Positions 22,375 to 34,091 of a stretch of 64,000 bases of DNA are shown here, piece after piece; position 1 is the stretch's first letter, and each line of letters begins with the position of its first letter. Source of the stretch: Saccharum officinarum (taxonomy: Eukaryota; Streptophyta; Magnoliopsida; Poales; Poaceae); the NCBI GenBank assembly GCA_020631735.1, contig CM036225.1, positions 62,591,183 through 62,655,182 of the forward strand, given 5' to 3'. The notes below the pieces were generated by a model. That model worked only from the letters and a program-made list of their open reading frames with translations. It was not told the DNA's origin and searched no databases. The translations under genes and the position numbers were made by a program.

Positions 22375-23973
22375 TGAAAGGATCAAGATGCCCAAGAGGG
22401 GGGGTGAATTGGGCTTTTCTAAAAATTAATTGCAAGAATTAAATCCTACAAGCCAAACTTCACCCCTAGTGCCTACTAGTGTTCCTTGTGATTCTACCGA
22501 TAAAAGTTTTGCACCCTAAGTTCCAATCCTAGTCTAGCATGGCAATTCTAGGAAAGTAATCAAGCAATGAAAGTAATGTATGAAAGTAAATGCTTGAAAG
22601 TAAGGGTTAGGAACACGACGATGTTTTCCCGAGGTATCGGAGAGTCGCCACTCCCCACTAGTCCTCGTTGGAGCACCCGCGCAAGGGTGTAGCTCCCCCT
22701 TGATCCGTGCAAGGATCAAGTGCTCTCTACGGGTTGATTCTTTGACACTCCGTCGCGGTGAATCACCCAAAACCGCTCACAATATGAGTTGGGTCACCCA
22801 CAAGCTCGTCGGATGATCACCAAACTCCCAATCACCACCAAACCGTCTAGGTGATGGCGATCACCAAGAGTAACAAGCTAGAACTCTCACTTGACCACAA
22901 CAAGCCTAATGAGAAGATGGATACACACTTGCTACTCTCTAGTCACTAGTGAGGAATCTCAAACTTTGATTCTCAAATCACTATCCTCACTAGGGCTCTT
23001 GCACTCCCTTGCACTCCAAAGGTGTTTCTCAGCTGAACAAAATGAGCAAGAGACCTCTAAAAGAGGTGGAGGGGATGTATTTATACACCCCTCAGACAAA
23101 TCCAACCATTACCTGCCAAATCAGCAAAACATGTACTGACCGGACGCGCTGGTCGTCGTGACCGGACGCGCCGGTCGAGTGTAACGGTCGAAAACCGAAA
23201 GTCAGCGCTGAGTGACCGGACGCACCGGTCAGGGATGACCGGACGCGTCCGATCGTGCAAGACCCTTACTAGACTTTGACCTGACACCCGACCGCATCCG
23301 ATTATAGATGACCGAACGCGTCAGGTTAGTTAAGAACCTTACTGGAACGTGACCGGACGTGTCCGGTCACTTCACAGTCGTGTCCGATTATACTGTTACC
23401 CTCTGGAACACGTGTTAGACTGATCACCATGTCTAGTCCTCGCAGGGACCGCGTCTGGTCATCCAGTTAACGGCGCAGTGACTGTTAGTACTGACCGAAC
23501 GCGTCCAATCATGACAGGAACCACGCCTGGTTAAGGGTAAACTGCTCAAACGACTTAGAAACGCGACGCAACTTGAACCAAGTTGCTTCCAACTAAACTT
23601 TGAGCTTTACCAGAGCTACCTAGTGCTAAGTTTGACAAGTGTGCACCACACCTAAACAAAAAGACTCACCTAGGTCAAGCTACTCGCTCATGCCCCCCTT
23701 TATAGTACGGTCAAAGGAAGGAACAAAGATCCTAACGACTATTCCGGATGTAACTCAACACCTTGACATATGGAACTAACCATCCTTAATCTTATCGTTG
23801 ATCCTTTGAAAACCGAAACGATTTCCTTCAAGGGACATGAATACCATAGTGCCCAAAGCAGTTATCAACTCCATGACCTAACTTATCAACGTTTCTGCAA
23901 AACACACGTTAGTCATGGTAATAATGCGTTGTCATCAATTACCGAAACCAACACCGGGGCCTAGATGCTTTCA
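22375..23973 (-). repeat. Element A 3' LTR
   Basis: TGAAAGGATCAAGATGCCC to GATGCTTTCA on the + strand. On the - strand it carries a GTATAAATA TATA box (23078-23086). An array of the CpG palindrome motif runs from 23138 to about 23530, ahead of that box. A second TATA-like CTATAAAG lies at 23698-23705. Confidence 0.93.
23138..23530. repeat. CpG palindrome array in 3' LTR of A
   Basis: About ten full or half copies of GACCGGACGCGTCCGGTC and variants (ACCGGACGCG, CGCGTCCGGTC) are scattered here. The first two are a 22-bp tandem. The array starts 52 bp from the TATAAATA box, on the upstream side for - strand transcription. Many copies show CpG-to-TpG decay. Confidence 0.75.
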
Positions 23974-23987
23974 ATCTCCCCCTTTTT
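23974..23987 (-). other. Element A polypurine tract
   Basis: On the - strand AAAAAGGGGGAGAT directly precedes the 3' LTR, which fixes the element's orientation. Confidence 0.85.
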
Positions 23988-24395
23988 GGTGATTGATGAC
24001 AACACTTAGATTCAGAAGATATAAGAGTTGAGGTTTTCGATAATGCTTGGTTCACATAAGCACAAAGCTGTAAGCACAAGGGGTTAGGAATTGCTTATGT
24101 GTTCCAAGCCAACTGAGTGTACTCATAAGATAAAACATGAAGAGTTAGTACACATAAAGCATAGCTCATGTGCAATCGGAGTAAGGCACGGAAGCATAAC
24201 CTTATGAGCTAAAACCAATTAAGTAACATGATATAACATAAAGTCTCACAAGCACACTTGTCACAAAATGCAGGGCGGAAAATTAAAACATGATGCATGA
24301 ATGTAGCACACAATGAAAAACAAAACCCCTATATCAACACTCCCCCTGAATCTAGTCTCTCTCCCCCTTTGGCATCAAACGCCAAAAAGACAAAA
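23988..24395 (-). other. Non-coding 3' region of element A
   Basis: No ORF is visible between the env-like remnant and the polypurine tract. On the + strand the segment includes TCTCCCCCTTTTTGG and CTCCCCCTTTGGCATCAAACG; the latter looks like a second, internal polypurine-rich tract of this copia lineage at about 24360-24390. Confidence 0.5.
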
Positions 24396-26799
24396 CTAAG
24401 GATCCGACGGGGGAACAGACGAAGTTGTGTCGGGTGCCGAGGAGCGCGGAGTGATCACAAACTGTGAAGTATCCTCCTCAGAATCTAAACTGTCAGGCTG
24501 ACCCTCTGTAGAAAGACGTGGCAGTGAAGCGGTCTGGGTCTGTAGAGCAGGTGCAAGAACTAAAGGTGTAGTAGCAACAATAGGTGCAGTCATTATCGCC
24601 TGAGCCTGAAAGACACTAAGAGTAGGAGGATCTGTCGATAAAACTGACAAAGGCACAATCTCTATAGTCCCGGCCCCTGACACTGGAGGAAAAGTAGTCT
24701 CTGAAGCTGACATCCCTGTAGTGGTCTCAACGGTGGTGTACGAGGGTGTCGGCTGTCCAGTCAGCTCACTATAGGTGGCACTCAAGTCAGTGAAAGGAGT
24801 GCCTGAGAGTAGGTGAGGTCTAGGCTGAGCTGGTGGAGTGAATCCTGTCTGAATAGGAGTGTAGCTCGGAGACTGAAATGTCTGAGGAACCTGCTGCTGG
24901 GGAGAGGTGAACTGAAAGCTCGGCTGTCCCTGACTCTGAGGTCCACTGGACTGTAGTGCTGGAGTCAGAACAGACGGTGGTGGAGGTACCCCAATAGTGA
25001 CAAGGTGTCACAGGAGCTCTAGATATTGCTGTTGGGTGGCTGCCTGCTGCCTCTGCATCTCGAACTACTGCCTCTGAAACTCCAGCTGCTGCCTCTGGAA
25101 CTCGTCCTGACGAGCCTGAATCTGAGCAAATGCTACAGCTATGTCCTGAGCCTGTCTCTGCATCTGAATCTCCTATCTCTCTTAGGCCTGGGTCAGCCTC
25201 TCAAGTATAGCCACCATGACTGGGTCTGAGCGGGAGGCTGAGCCTGAACCACCGGCCTCATGGTCGTGAGGCCGAGGAGAGCGGTACCGGGGGATGGGCT
25301 GATAATCCTCATCTGTGCTGTCAGTAGCAACATCCTCAACTGGATCAGCTGGCTGAGCATCAAGATCTGCTAGCTCGGCCTCAGCAAGATCCTGAACGGT
25401 CTCGTCCTGCTCAGCAGCTGTCTCTGGTACCTCTAGCCTCTGACGCTGTCCTGGGCCAGGTGCCTGCTCTCTGGTCACTGAAGCCCACAGCTGTCGAATA
25501 TCATACTCTGGAAAAGCTATGGTGGTATCAGATATCTCAGCTCTAATCTCTGCAGGCAGGTCACATGTAGATCTAATAAGAAAACATATCTAATGAGCAT
25601 AAGGAAGTTGCCTGTGACCCTTGAATCCCTCTGCCAAAGTATCCTCCATCTCACATAGCATCAGATCCCAAATATCAAACGATGTCTGTGAGATGAGGTG
25701 ATGCACCACCCATAGCTGCATATGGGTCAGTCCCTCTTTGTATCCCAGCCTCAGAAGAAGTGTCCTCCTCACAATAGCATCAAGGACTCTAGCTAGGGGT
25801 GTTAGGCTGGCAGGCGTACGTCTAGACCCCTCACTAAACGGCTCATGGAAGCAGGGTCTGATCGTGTCTGTGGGTGGCACTGTCCCTCCATGAGGACGTA
25901 TCGGAGGTGCGGTCTGTTCAAAACACAGCTGGTGTATCTTTGTCTCTGAAGCTGGGAGTCAGAGGATCTCCCGTACCCTGGTACTGTAGAGTCTGCGGTC
26001 ACGGCCTCTGAATGCAAAGTGTATAAACTCATGTGCTGGGTCAATCCATAGCGAAGAGTAAAACTCTCTGACCCAAGTGCCGTAGTAGGCTCCAGTCCAT
26101 CCAAGAAGATCTAACAAGCCTGGTAGAAAGGACAGGTGCAGACGGAGCTGCTCACCAACCACCTCAACTAAAGCCTCCAGTCAATAGACTCTCTAAGGTC
26201 GGAATGCAATCCCGCTGTCAACATAGGCTCTATAGAAGTCCTCATGCAGAGGTGTGTAGAAGCCCTCTGAAGCCCGGGGATCTCGCTGAGGTGGGAACCA
26301 CCGAGTAACCTCAACGAACCTGAGGGCCTGGACCTGTCTAGCTGTAGCTCCCCTGAGGTCAAAGTGCTCAACTGGGGGGGTGACCTTGAACCCTGGGAGG
26401 TGGACGACCTCTACGACACTGGCCCTCTGGCCTAGGAGTCACCTGAGCTCACGTACGTCCTGAGCGACGACGCTGTGGAGAGTGAACTATCTGCTCCTCT
26501 ATCTCCTATGGGTCCTCTGTGGACTGCTCTGTAGGTGCATCCATGGTCTCCTCTGTGGCCTCAGTACCGAGCTGTCGACCTTCAAGGTGAAAGCGACGCT
26601 CGCCAATACGAATCCCACTACTCCTGCCACCTCTCTCTACTGCCTCTGCAACTGCCTGAGCCACCTCTGCCTCTGTGAGTGTCCTCTTTCTCTTCTTGGC
26701 GGCTATATTTACTCGCTTGCCATGAGCCACCTCTGTCCTCCTGGGAGGACTCTCGTCTCCGTCACTAGGTGCACCACCAGCATTCTTGCAGCGAACCAT
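24396..26799 (-). pseudogene. Element A third ORF (env-like / plant transposon protein), decayed
   Basis: The reading starts at ATG 26799 (MVRCKNAGGAPSDGDESPPRR), with a basic KKRKR cluster, then a domain with VREFYSSLWIDPAHEFIHFAFRGRDRRLYS and LLLRLGYKEGLTHMQLWVVHHLI, then a Gln/Pro/Ser-rich tail. This position, between RNase H and the 3' LTR, is where SIRE/Maximus elements carry an extra or env-like ORF, and the domain resembles entries annotated as putative plant transposon protein. Frameshifts put segments into all three frames. I see no convincing signal peptide or transmembrane segment, so 'env-like' refers to position. Confidence 0.6.
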
Positions 26800-28417
26800 A
26801 CTGACAAACTGCTGTGTCTGAGAAAATCTAGATAGTGACAGATGGTGAACTAACACTCGTGAGGCTTGGCCTCAATCTGTATCCGTAGGCTTGGCCTCGG
26901 ATTCACAGCTGATCACCTGACACATAAAGCACCGACAGGACGCACTGAAACGATAGAATAGATGGATCTACTATAAGCAACATATATTATCTAATAGATG
27001 AGATCCTAGTGAAAGCAAGCATATTAGATAAGATGTGAACAGACCACGATAGCTACCTCGGATGAGCGAAGTTCCGATGAACGGAAAATGATCTCGACGC
27101 GCTAGGGTTACCCGGAAACGACGATCAAAGCCCTGGAGTACCGATGAGATCAAAGATTGTATTAGTAATTCACCGGAAATTCATCGGCAAACCCTAATCC
27201 AAGGCGAAGAAGTCACCTTACGGAGACAGAGACTCTTGCGGAGACGGAAATGCACGAAAAACCTCGGCTAGGGTTAGGTCTCTGCGGGAGGGAGGAAGAC
27301 TCCGCAGGAGCAGTGAGCGCAGACTTTGGTGTGGTGGCGCGCGCGCGGCAGAGAGCACGGGCACGCGGCGGCGGTGCTTGGGCACGGTGGCGCACATGGC
27401 AGCTACGCATGGCTGCTGTGGCGTGCAGGGCGGCTGCGGTGGCACGCGGGGCGGCGACGCACGGCTGCGGCTCGGCTACGGCAGCGCGGCGACGCTGGGC
27501 TGCGGGCAGCTCCTGTGGCGCGCGAGATTACGGCGAGGTAGCTAGGGTTCGGAGCGGCTGTGGATCGAGAAGAAAGAAGAAAACGCGAGATCCAAACGTA
27601 CGGTTAAAAAGGGTGAGATCCGCTTTTCGCGCGATGACCGGACGCAGTGGTCGTATGACCGGACACGGTAAGGCAGCGTCCGGTCAGAGTCCAGTAAGCT
27701 CTTGGAATGACCGGACACGTCCAATTAGGCATGATCGGACGCTGACAGAGTCCGGTCATAGATTGTCGGGAAAACTCAAGCGGATGACCGGACGCGGTGG
27801 TGATGGCCGGGACCAGACACGGTGGTCAGCAACGACGCGCCCGGTGCAGCGTCCGGTCACAGATCTTAGAGAAGTTCTTCGGGATGACCAGACGTGCTGG
27901 TGGACGCCAGGACCGGACGCGGTGGTCAGCAATGACGCGTCCGGTGCAGCGTCCGGTCCAGCGTCCGGTCGCTGTTTAACACCTTTCTTCAATCCGATCT
28001 TCGACGCGACTTCTCCCAATCAAGTTTCAATTCAAAGAGACTCAAATAAACACCAATTGGAACCTGATATGAGTGACCTCACTCAAACCCTCAAGTTTTT
28101 CAAAGTATTTTGCCTTAGGCTAGTATTGTTTTTAAGAAAATACGCAATAAACACCCGAGGAGCAACGTATGGCCATGCAATAGAGTTTATGAACCCTTGG
28201 GAGCTTCAAATGCTCTTTCTATTTATGGACGAACACAGAGGTTACTCAAAGCTAAACCAAAAAGAAATGACAAAGCAACAACCATGCATATGCAACGCAA
28301 AACGAGAAAGGAAGACTAGATTGCTTGTCAAGTTTGATCCACGGTTATGCTTCTTCACTCCTCCAAAGGAGGGTTATCATAACCATGTTAGACAAGTTCT
28401 AGATGCATTGCGGGGAA
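26800..28417 (-). promoter_or_regulatory. Element A spacer with palindrome array and 5'UTR-like leader
   Basis: On the - strand, after RNase H, come about 450 bp of unremarkable sequence, a CpG palindrome array (27975-27635), a weak TATA-like CCCTTTTTAACCG (about 27612-27600) and a GC-rich leader with pyrimidine tracts and telo-box-like motifs (AACCCTAGC, ATTAGGGTTT). The env-like ATG at 26799 follows. This looks like a promoter plus 5'UTR, possibly host-derived. Promoter function is inferred. The long + strand ORF across it (27250-28434) is antisense and not supported. Confidence 0.4.
27635..27975. repeat. Internal CpG palindrome array of element A
   Basis: Roughly nine copies of GACCGGACGCGGTGGTC-type and GCGTCCGGTC-type units occur between pol and the env-like ORF. 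They are the same motif family as in the LTR arrays, but with different spacers (for example GACGCGTCCGGTGCAGCGTC). Confidence 0.7.
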
Positions 28418-29224
28418 TTAAACATGACATATAATACAATGTAATGCACGGGACAACACAAGCTCATTTTTAAAGTTACTAGAGTCAAGCACGTTTAGCT
28501 CACTTCTCAACCTACAAAAGGTAGCCTCATCTAAAGGTTTAGTGAAGATATCCACTAATTGATTTTCACTTCTTACACCTTCTAGTGATATATAATTTTT
28601 AGCAATATGATCTCTTAGAAAGTGGTGGTGGATATCAATGTGCTTAGTGCGTGAGTGTTGTACCGGATTATTAGCAATTTTAATGGCACTTTCATTGTCA
28701 CATAAAAGCGACACCTTTTCAAGAACAACTCCATAATCTAGGAGGGTTTGTTTCATGTATAAGATTTGTGCACAACAAGCCCCCGCGGCAATGTATTCCG
28801 CCTCGGCGGTGGACAAAGCCACACTATTTTGCTTCTTAGATGACCAAGATACTAAGGACCTCCCAAGCAAATGGCACCCTCCAGATGTGCTTTTTCTATC
28901 AATTTTGCAACCGGCATAATCCGAATCGAAATAGCCAACTAGTTGGAATCTAGCTCCTTTGGGGTACCAAAGACCGATGCTTGGGGTGTACTTAAGGTAT
29001 CTTAAAATTCTTTTTACGGCACTTAGGTGAGGTTCTTTAGGGCACGCTTGAAAGCGAGCACACATGCACACACTAAACATGATATCGGGCCTAGATGCGG
29101 TAAGGTACAACAAGCTACCAATCATATAACGGTAGAGAGTTTGATTAATTGGTTTACCTCCCTCATCTAGGTCGAGATGTCCATTAGATGGCATTGGGGT
29201 CTTGATTGGCTTACACTCTTCCAT
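28418..29224 (-). pseudogene. Element A RT C-terminus and RNase H
   Basis: The reading contains YRYMIGSLLYLTASRPDI, the VKRILRYLK region, DSDYAGCKIDRKSTSGGC and VALSTAEAEYIAAGACC, all standard copia RNase H landmarks, and SKTKHID-type spacing is seen as SRTKHIDIHHHFLRDHI. Catalytic acidic residues (D of DSDYAG, E of STAEAEY) are present. It starts in a different frame from the upstream RT segment. Confidence 0.88.
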
Positions 29225-30138
29225 CTTAAATCTTTTGAGAAGATCCTTGGTATACTTTTCTTGAGAGATAAAAATCCCTTATCTCATTTGCTTGACTTGA
29301 AAACCAAGGAAGAATGTTAGCTCACCAATCATTGACATCTCGAACTCCTTTGACATCAATTCACCAAATTCTTTGCAACAATCTTTATTTGTTGACCCGA
29401 AGATGATATCATCAACATAGACTTGACAAATGAAGATCTCTCCATTAAGCTTCTTGGTGAATAGTGTGGTGTCAACCTTTCCAATAGTGAATCCCTTCTT
29501 AATGAGGAAGTCCCGGATGCGCTCATACCACGCTCTAGGGGCTTGCTTGAGCCCATATAGCGCCTTGTATAACCTATAAACATGATTAGGATATCTAGGG
29601 TCTTCAAACCCAGGAGGTTGTTCAACATAGACTAGTTCATTTATGAAGCCATTTAAAAATGCATTTTCACATCCATTTGATATAGTTTCATTTCATGATG
29701 TGATGCATATGCAAGAAGGATACGAATGGCTTCAAGTCTTGCAACGGGTGCAAAGGTCTCTCCAAAATCAAGACCTTCAACTTGAGAGAACCCCTTTGCA
29801 ACTAGTCTTGCCTTGTTCCTTACTACTATGCCTTGATCATCTTGCTTGTTGTGGAACACCCACTTGGTTCCAATGACTCTTGCACCTTTTGGATGCTCTT
29901 CAAGTGTCCAAACTTGATTGCGAGCGAAGTTGTTCAATTCTTCATGCATAGCATTCACCCAATCCGGATCTTGAAGAGCTTCTTCTACATTCTTAGGTTC
30001 AAGACAAGAGACAAAAGAGTGATGTTTAACAAAAGAAGTAAGCTTTTGAGATTGAGTCATTACACCTTTTGTAGGACTCCCTATGATGAGATCTTGTGGA
30101 TGTGCTTGAAGTAGAGGTGAGTTTCTTCTATCAACCAC
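29225..30138 (-). pseudogene. Element A reverse transcriptase
   Basis: The copia RT begins with [18 protein letters not shown] and continues through [24 protein letters not shown] and [21 protein letters not shown] to KLYQMDVK. The frame breaks near 29650. The + strand around 29415 encodes the complement of the [11 protein letters not shown] box. Frameshifts and stops at several points make it non-functional. Confidence 0.85.
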
Positions 30139-30186
30139 TTGAGGAGAGGGATAGGGAGCATCAACATCTTGAGCTTGTGCCTTGGC

Positions 30187-31065
30187 TTATTCATGAGAGA
30201 CATGAGTATCTTCATTTTCAACTCTCTCATTCTTATCATCATCTTGAGGCACATGTGATGAAGATGATGGATTAACAATTTGTACATCGTCTTCATCATC
30301 TTTTGGCTTGATGTCTCCCACCGGCATGTTCTTGATTGCCTCTCTCAATGGTTCATCACCTACATCATCACAATTCTCAATTGCTCCTTGGGAGCCGTTA
30401 GATTCATCAAATTCCACATCATATGTTTCTTCAACCAAACCGGTGGCATGGTTAAATACTCTATATGCTTTGGACTTTGATGAGTAACCAACAAGAAAAC
30501 CAATATCACAACGTCTTTGAAACTTCCCTAGGTGTTGACGCTTCTTGTAGATGTAGCATTTGCAACCAAACACCCGGAAGAATGAGACGTCCGACTTCTT
30601 CCCATTTAGCAACTCATAGGGGGTCTTGCCAAGAAACTTTTGTAGGAAGAGGCGATTTGAAGCATAGCATGCGGTGTTGATTGCCTCGGCCCACAATTTC
30701 TCCGGTGTGTTGTACTCATCTAGCATTGTTCTTGCAAGGGTGATCAAAGTCCGGTTCTTTCTCTCAACTACACCATTTTGTTGAGGAGTGTAGGTTGATG
30801 AAACTTCATGCTTGATTCCAATTTGATCACAATACGCTTCAATGTTTGTGTTGTCAAACTCTTTGCCATTGTCACTTCTAATCTTCTTTATCTTGACTTC
30901 AAATTCATTTTGAGCTCTCTTTGCAAACTTATTGAAGCAATTTGCCACTTCGGATTTGTCATGAAGGAAGAAAGTCCAAGTGTATCTTGAGAAGTCATCC
31001 ACAATCACTAGACAATAGAGATTTCCACCCAAGCTCTTGTAAGTTGTAGGACCAAACAAATCCAT
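30187..31065 (-). pseudogene. Element A integrase
   Basis: The rve core is well kept: MDLFGPTTYKS (first D), IRSDNGKEF (second D) and NGVVERKNRTL (E). It is followed by WAEAINTACYASNR, KTPYELLNGKKSD and FGCKCYI, then an acidic linker that leads to RT. The catalytic triad is intact in this segment. A frame change near 31070-31160 separates it from the protease and zinc-binding part. Confidence 0.88.
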
Positions 31066-31168
31066 GTGAAGAAGTTATAATACTCTTAATGTTGACATGT
31101 AAGCTTTGGTTGGATGAGTATTTGCGACTTGTTTGCCAGCTTGACATGAACTACAAGGTTTGTCCTTC

Positions 31169-31684
31169 TCAAACTTTACATCCTTCAAACCTCTCACTAA
31201 TTCTTTCTTCAATAGCTTGTTGAGTGTTCATTCCAACATGAGCAAGCCTCCTATACCAAAGCCATCCAAGTGTAGTTTTGGTGAACAAACATGTCATCAA
31301 GTTTGCATCTTCGGAGGTGAAGTCAACAAGATAGAGATTATTGTATCTAAAGCCTTTGAAAATCACTTGCTTGTCATCTATCTTTGTAACTACCACTTCA
31401 TTAGGAGTGAATAAGCATTGGTAGCCAAGGTCACAAAGTTGCCCAATGGATAGTAAGTTGAAACTCAATGAAGCAACATAGAGCACATTTGAGAGAGAGT
31501 GATCATTTGATATTGCAATCTTGCCTATACCCTTGACTTTGCTCTTTGAATTGTCCCCAAATGTGATCTTCTCTTGATATACCCTATTCTCTTTAAGTGA
31601 GGTGAACATACGAGGATCACCGGTCATATGTTGAGTGCAACCACTATCAATTACCCAATGAGATCCACTAGTCTTGTAGTTCAT
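31169..31684 (-). pseudogene. Element A protease and integrase zinc-binding region
   Basis: The aspartic protease signature is WVIDSGCTQHMTGDPRMF near the N-terminus. The GAG-pre-integrase segment follows (TLGWLWYRRLAHVGMNTQQAI), where the usual HRRLGH is changed to YRRLAH, a likely loss of one zinc ligand. The frame differs from gag and from the integrase core. Confidence 0.85.
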
Positions 31685-31698
31685 CTACACACAAGAGA

Positions 31699-34038
31699 TC
31701 AAGCTTGTTGTTTAGGGACCCAAACTTGAGAGGGACCCTTGACTTTCTCAACTAGTGACTTGGCAACCCATATTTTCTTAGGCCTATTCTTGTTAGGGGG
31801 ACCCAAGAACATGACTTTCATCTTTCCACTTGAATCTTTTCTAAGCATGTAATGAGCATTGAAAGCAAAGGGTCTAGCATGCTTGGGCAAGGGTTGTGGT
31901 GGTGGAGTTTTGCACTCATGAGCAAAATAGCCTTCTTGTCCACACTCAACACATCTCTTTAGCTTGGGCTTTGACTTGCTTTGTTGTTGTTGAGCTTTAG
32001 CCTTCTTCTCTTGATTTGCCAAGTAACCAATGCCACTTCTATCCATCTTCATGACGGTGTTCATGAGTAGCTCACTTTGCAAATGTTGGCCTCTTGTGAA
32101 CTTGCTTAGGCCGGTCTTGAGATGCTCTTTTTCTTGCTTGAGCTTTTTGTTCTCTTCAATAAGTGACTCATTTGATGTTTGCTTTTCAAGAGCCATCAAT
32201 TTCTTGTTCTCATTTCTAAGCATCTCATTTTCACTCTTGAGCTTGACATACTCATCATAGTTGTCAGACTCAACCACACTCTTGCCTTTGCCGCTAGAGC
32301 CTTGCTCAAAGTTCTCAATAATCAAATCATCACATGATGTAGCTATATCAATATTAACAACTTGGTTAGTAGCATCATGTGTCTCAAGAGCAAGCTCATT
32401 AGCAACAATAAGACTATCATAATCGATTTTCAATGTAGTATATTTGTCTTTTAACAAGTTGTGCCTAGTGTTGAGCTCATCATGCTTCTTCTCAAGTTTA
32501 TCATGTTCATCTTTAAGCTTTTTGTTAGAAGTTTTAAGCTCCTTGAGAGTAGAAGACATAGTTTCATTTTGATCTTTGAGCTCATCACTAGTCTTATGTG
32601 CTTTCTCAAGCTTGGATGAGAGTGAGTCATTTTTATTTTGAAGCTCATCATTTTCATTTCTAGTTCTTCTTATGATTTTAGAATATTTGTTCAACAATTT
32701 TACAAGTTCATCATAAGAAGGTGCATCATATTCATCATCACTATCACTGTCATCATCATCACTCTCATTGTTTTGTACCTTTTGTTCACCCTTGGCCATA
32801 AGGCATAGGTGAGAAGTGGACGATGATGGTGAAGATGGCGGTGAAGGTGGTGATGAAGATGTCGGCAAAGATGATGATGGCCCAATCACAAATGTGGCGA
32901 CCTTCTCTTTCTCATCGTCGCTCTCATCGCCGAAGGACTCACATGATGACTCAATGTCGGTGAGCCAATCACCAACAATGTAAGCTTTACCTCCCTTCTT
33001 CTTCTTGTAGAACTCTTTTCTCTTGTCATCCTTCTTTTTATATGGCTTGTTCTTCTTCTTGTCATCTTCTTTATCACTTGAGTCATTTCTCTTGCCCTTG
33101 TTCTTGTTCTTGTACTTGTCTTTTGGAGGCTTAGGGCATTGATGAGCTAGGTGGCCAAGTTCACCACAATTGAAGCAATCCATCTCAGATATTGGCTTCC
33201 TTTTGCTACTTGTGAAGAATTTCTTCTTCTTGCCATCGAACTTGATGCCACTCTTGTTGAGCTTCTTTAGCATCTTGGTGGTCTTTCTCACCATGAGTGC
33301 AAGTGATGCATCATCAATATCACTTTCACTTGAGCTTTCTTGCACCATCATGGCTTGGCCATTCTTCTTTTTCTTGTCATGGCTAGATTTGAAGTCCAAG
33401 TCCTTCTTCTTGGGAGAGGATGAGCCCTCTTCCGGAGTGATGTGCATGTACATCTCATGTGCATTGATCTTTCACAACACTTGAGTCGGTGTTGCGGTGG
33501 AGAGATCACTTTGGTGAAGCACGGTGACAATGTGACCATACTTCTCAACAGGAAGAACGCTCAAGATCCTCCTTGCAACATTCGATTGACTCATTTGAGT
33601 GAGTCCAAGAGCATTGAGATCCTCTACAAGAACATTCAATCGAGTGTACATTTCATTAGCACTTTCTTTGGAAAGCATCTCAAAAGAATTAATTTTCTTT
33701 AAAGCAATATGATAGCGTTCCTCACGCTCATTCTTAGTTCCCTCATGGAGAGCACAAAGGTTTTCCCACAATTCATGAGTGTTTTTGGCATTACGCACAT
33801 GATCGAAGATATCCTTGCCTAGGCCCCGGTAGAGTGCATTTTTTGCCTTTGCATTCTACCGGTCGTACTTCTCCTCGTCACCACTTGGGTTGGCGGGATC
33901 CCTAATAGGGGGAAGCCCTTCGGTTGCGACTCTAAGGCACCCAATATCTATGGCTTTGAGGTACGCCTCCATGCGAATTTTCCAATATGGAAAATCGTCT
34001 CCCTCAAAAGTGGGAGGTGGTCCTTCCCCATTAGACAT
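31699..34038 (-). pseudogene. Element A gag (long, two CCHC, coiled coil)
   Basis: The ATG at 34038 begins MSNGEGPPPTFEGDDFPYWK, a common start of SIRE/Maximus gag. A UBN2-type gag domain (HELWENLCALHEG, RYHIALKKINSFEML) is followed by CCHC 1 (CFNCGELGHLAHQC, about 33180-33140), Lys-rich and Asp/Ser-rich linkers, about 200 residues of heptad-rich coiled coil, and CCHC 2 (CVECGQEGYFAHEC, in which the His is present but the preceding Gly-His pair reads GY). Two in-frame stops at 33856 and 33472 break it. Confidence 0.88.
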
Positions 34039-34077
34039 CTTGCTCTAGGCGATGAAGCCTAAATAATGAGCAACACG

Positions 34078-34091
34078 GCTCTGATACCAAT
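34078..34091 (-). other. Element A primer binding site
   Basis: On the - strand ATTGGTATCAGAGC follows the 5' LTR directly and contains an exact TGGTATCAGAGC initiator-Met tRNA site. Confidence 0.9.

Noticed and set aside
27250..28434. 394-codon ORF on the + strand
   Set aside because: It runs antisense to element A across a GC-rich leader and a repeat array, has Ala/Arg/Gly-rich composition and no recognisable domain.
32030..33702. + strand ORFs over gag of element A
   Set aside because: They are mirror readings of the Lys- and Glu-rich gag coding strand.
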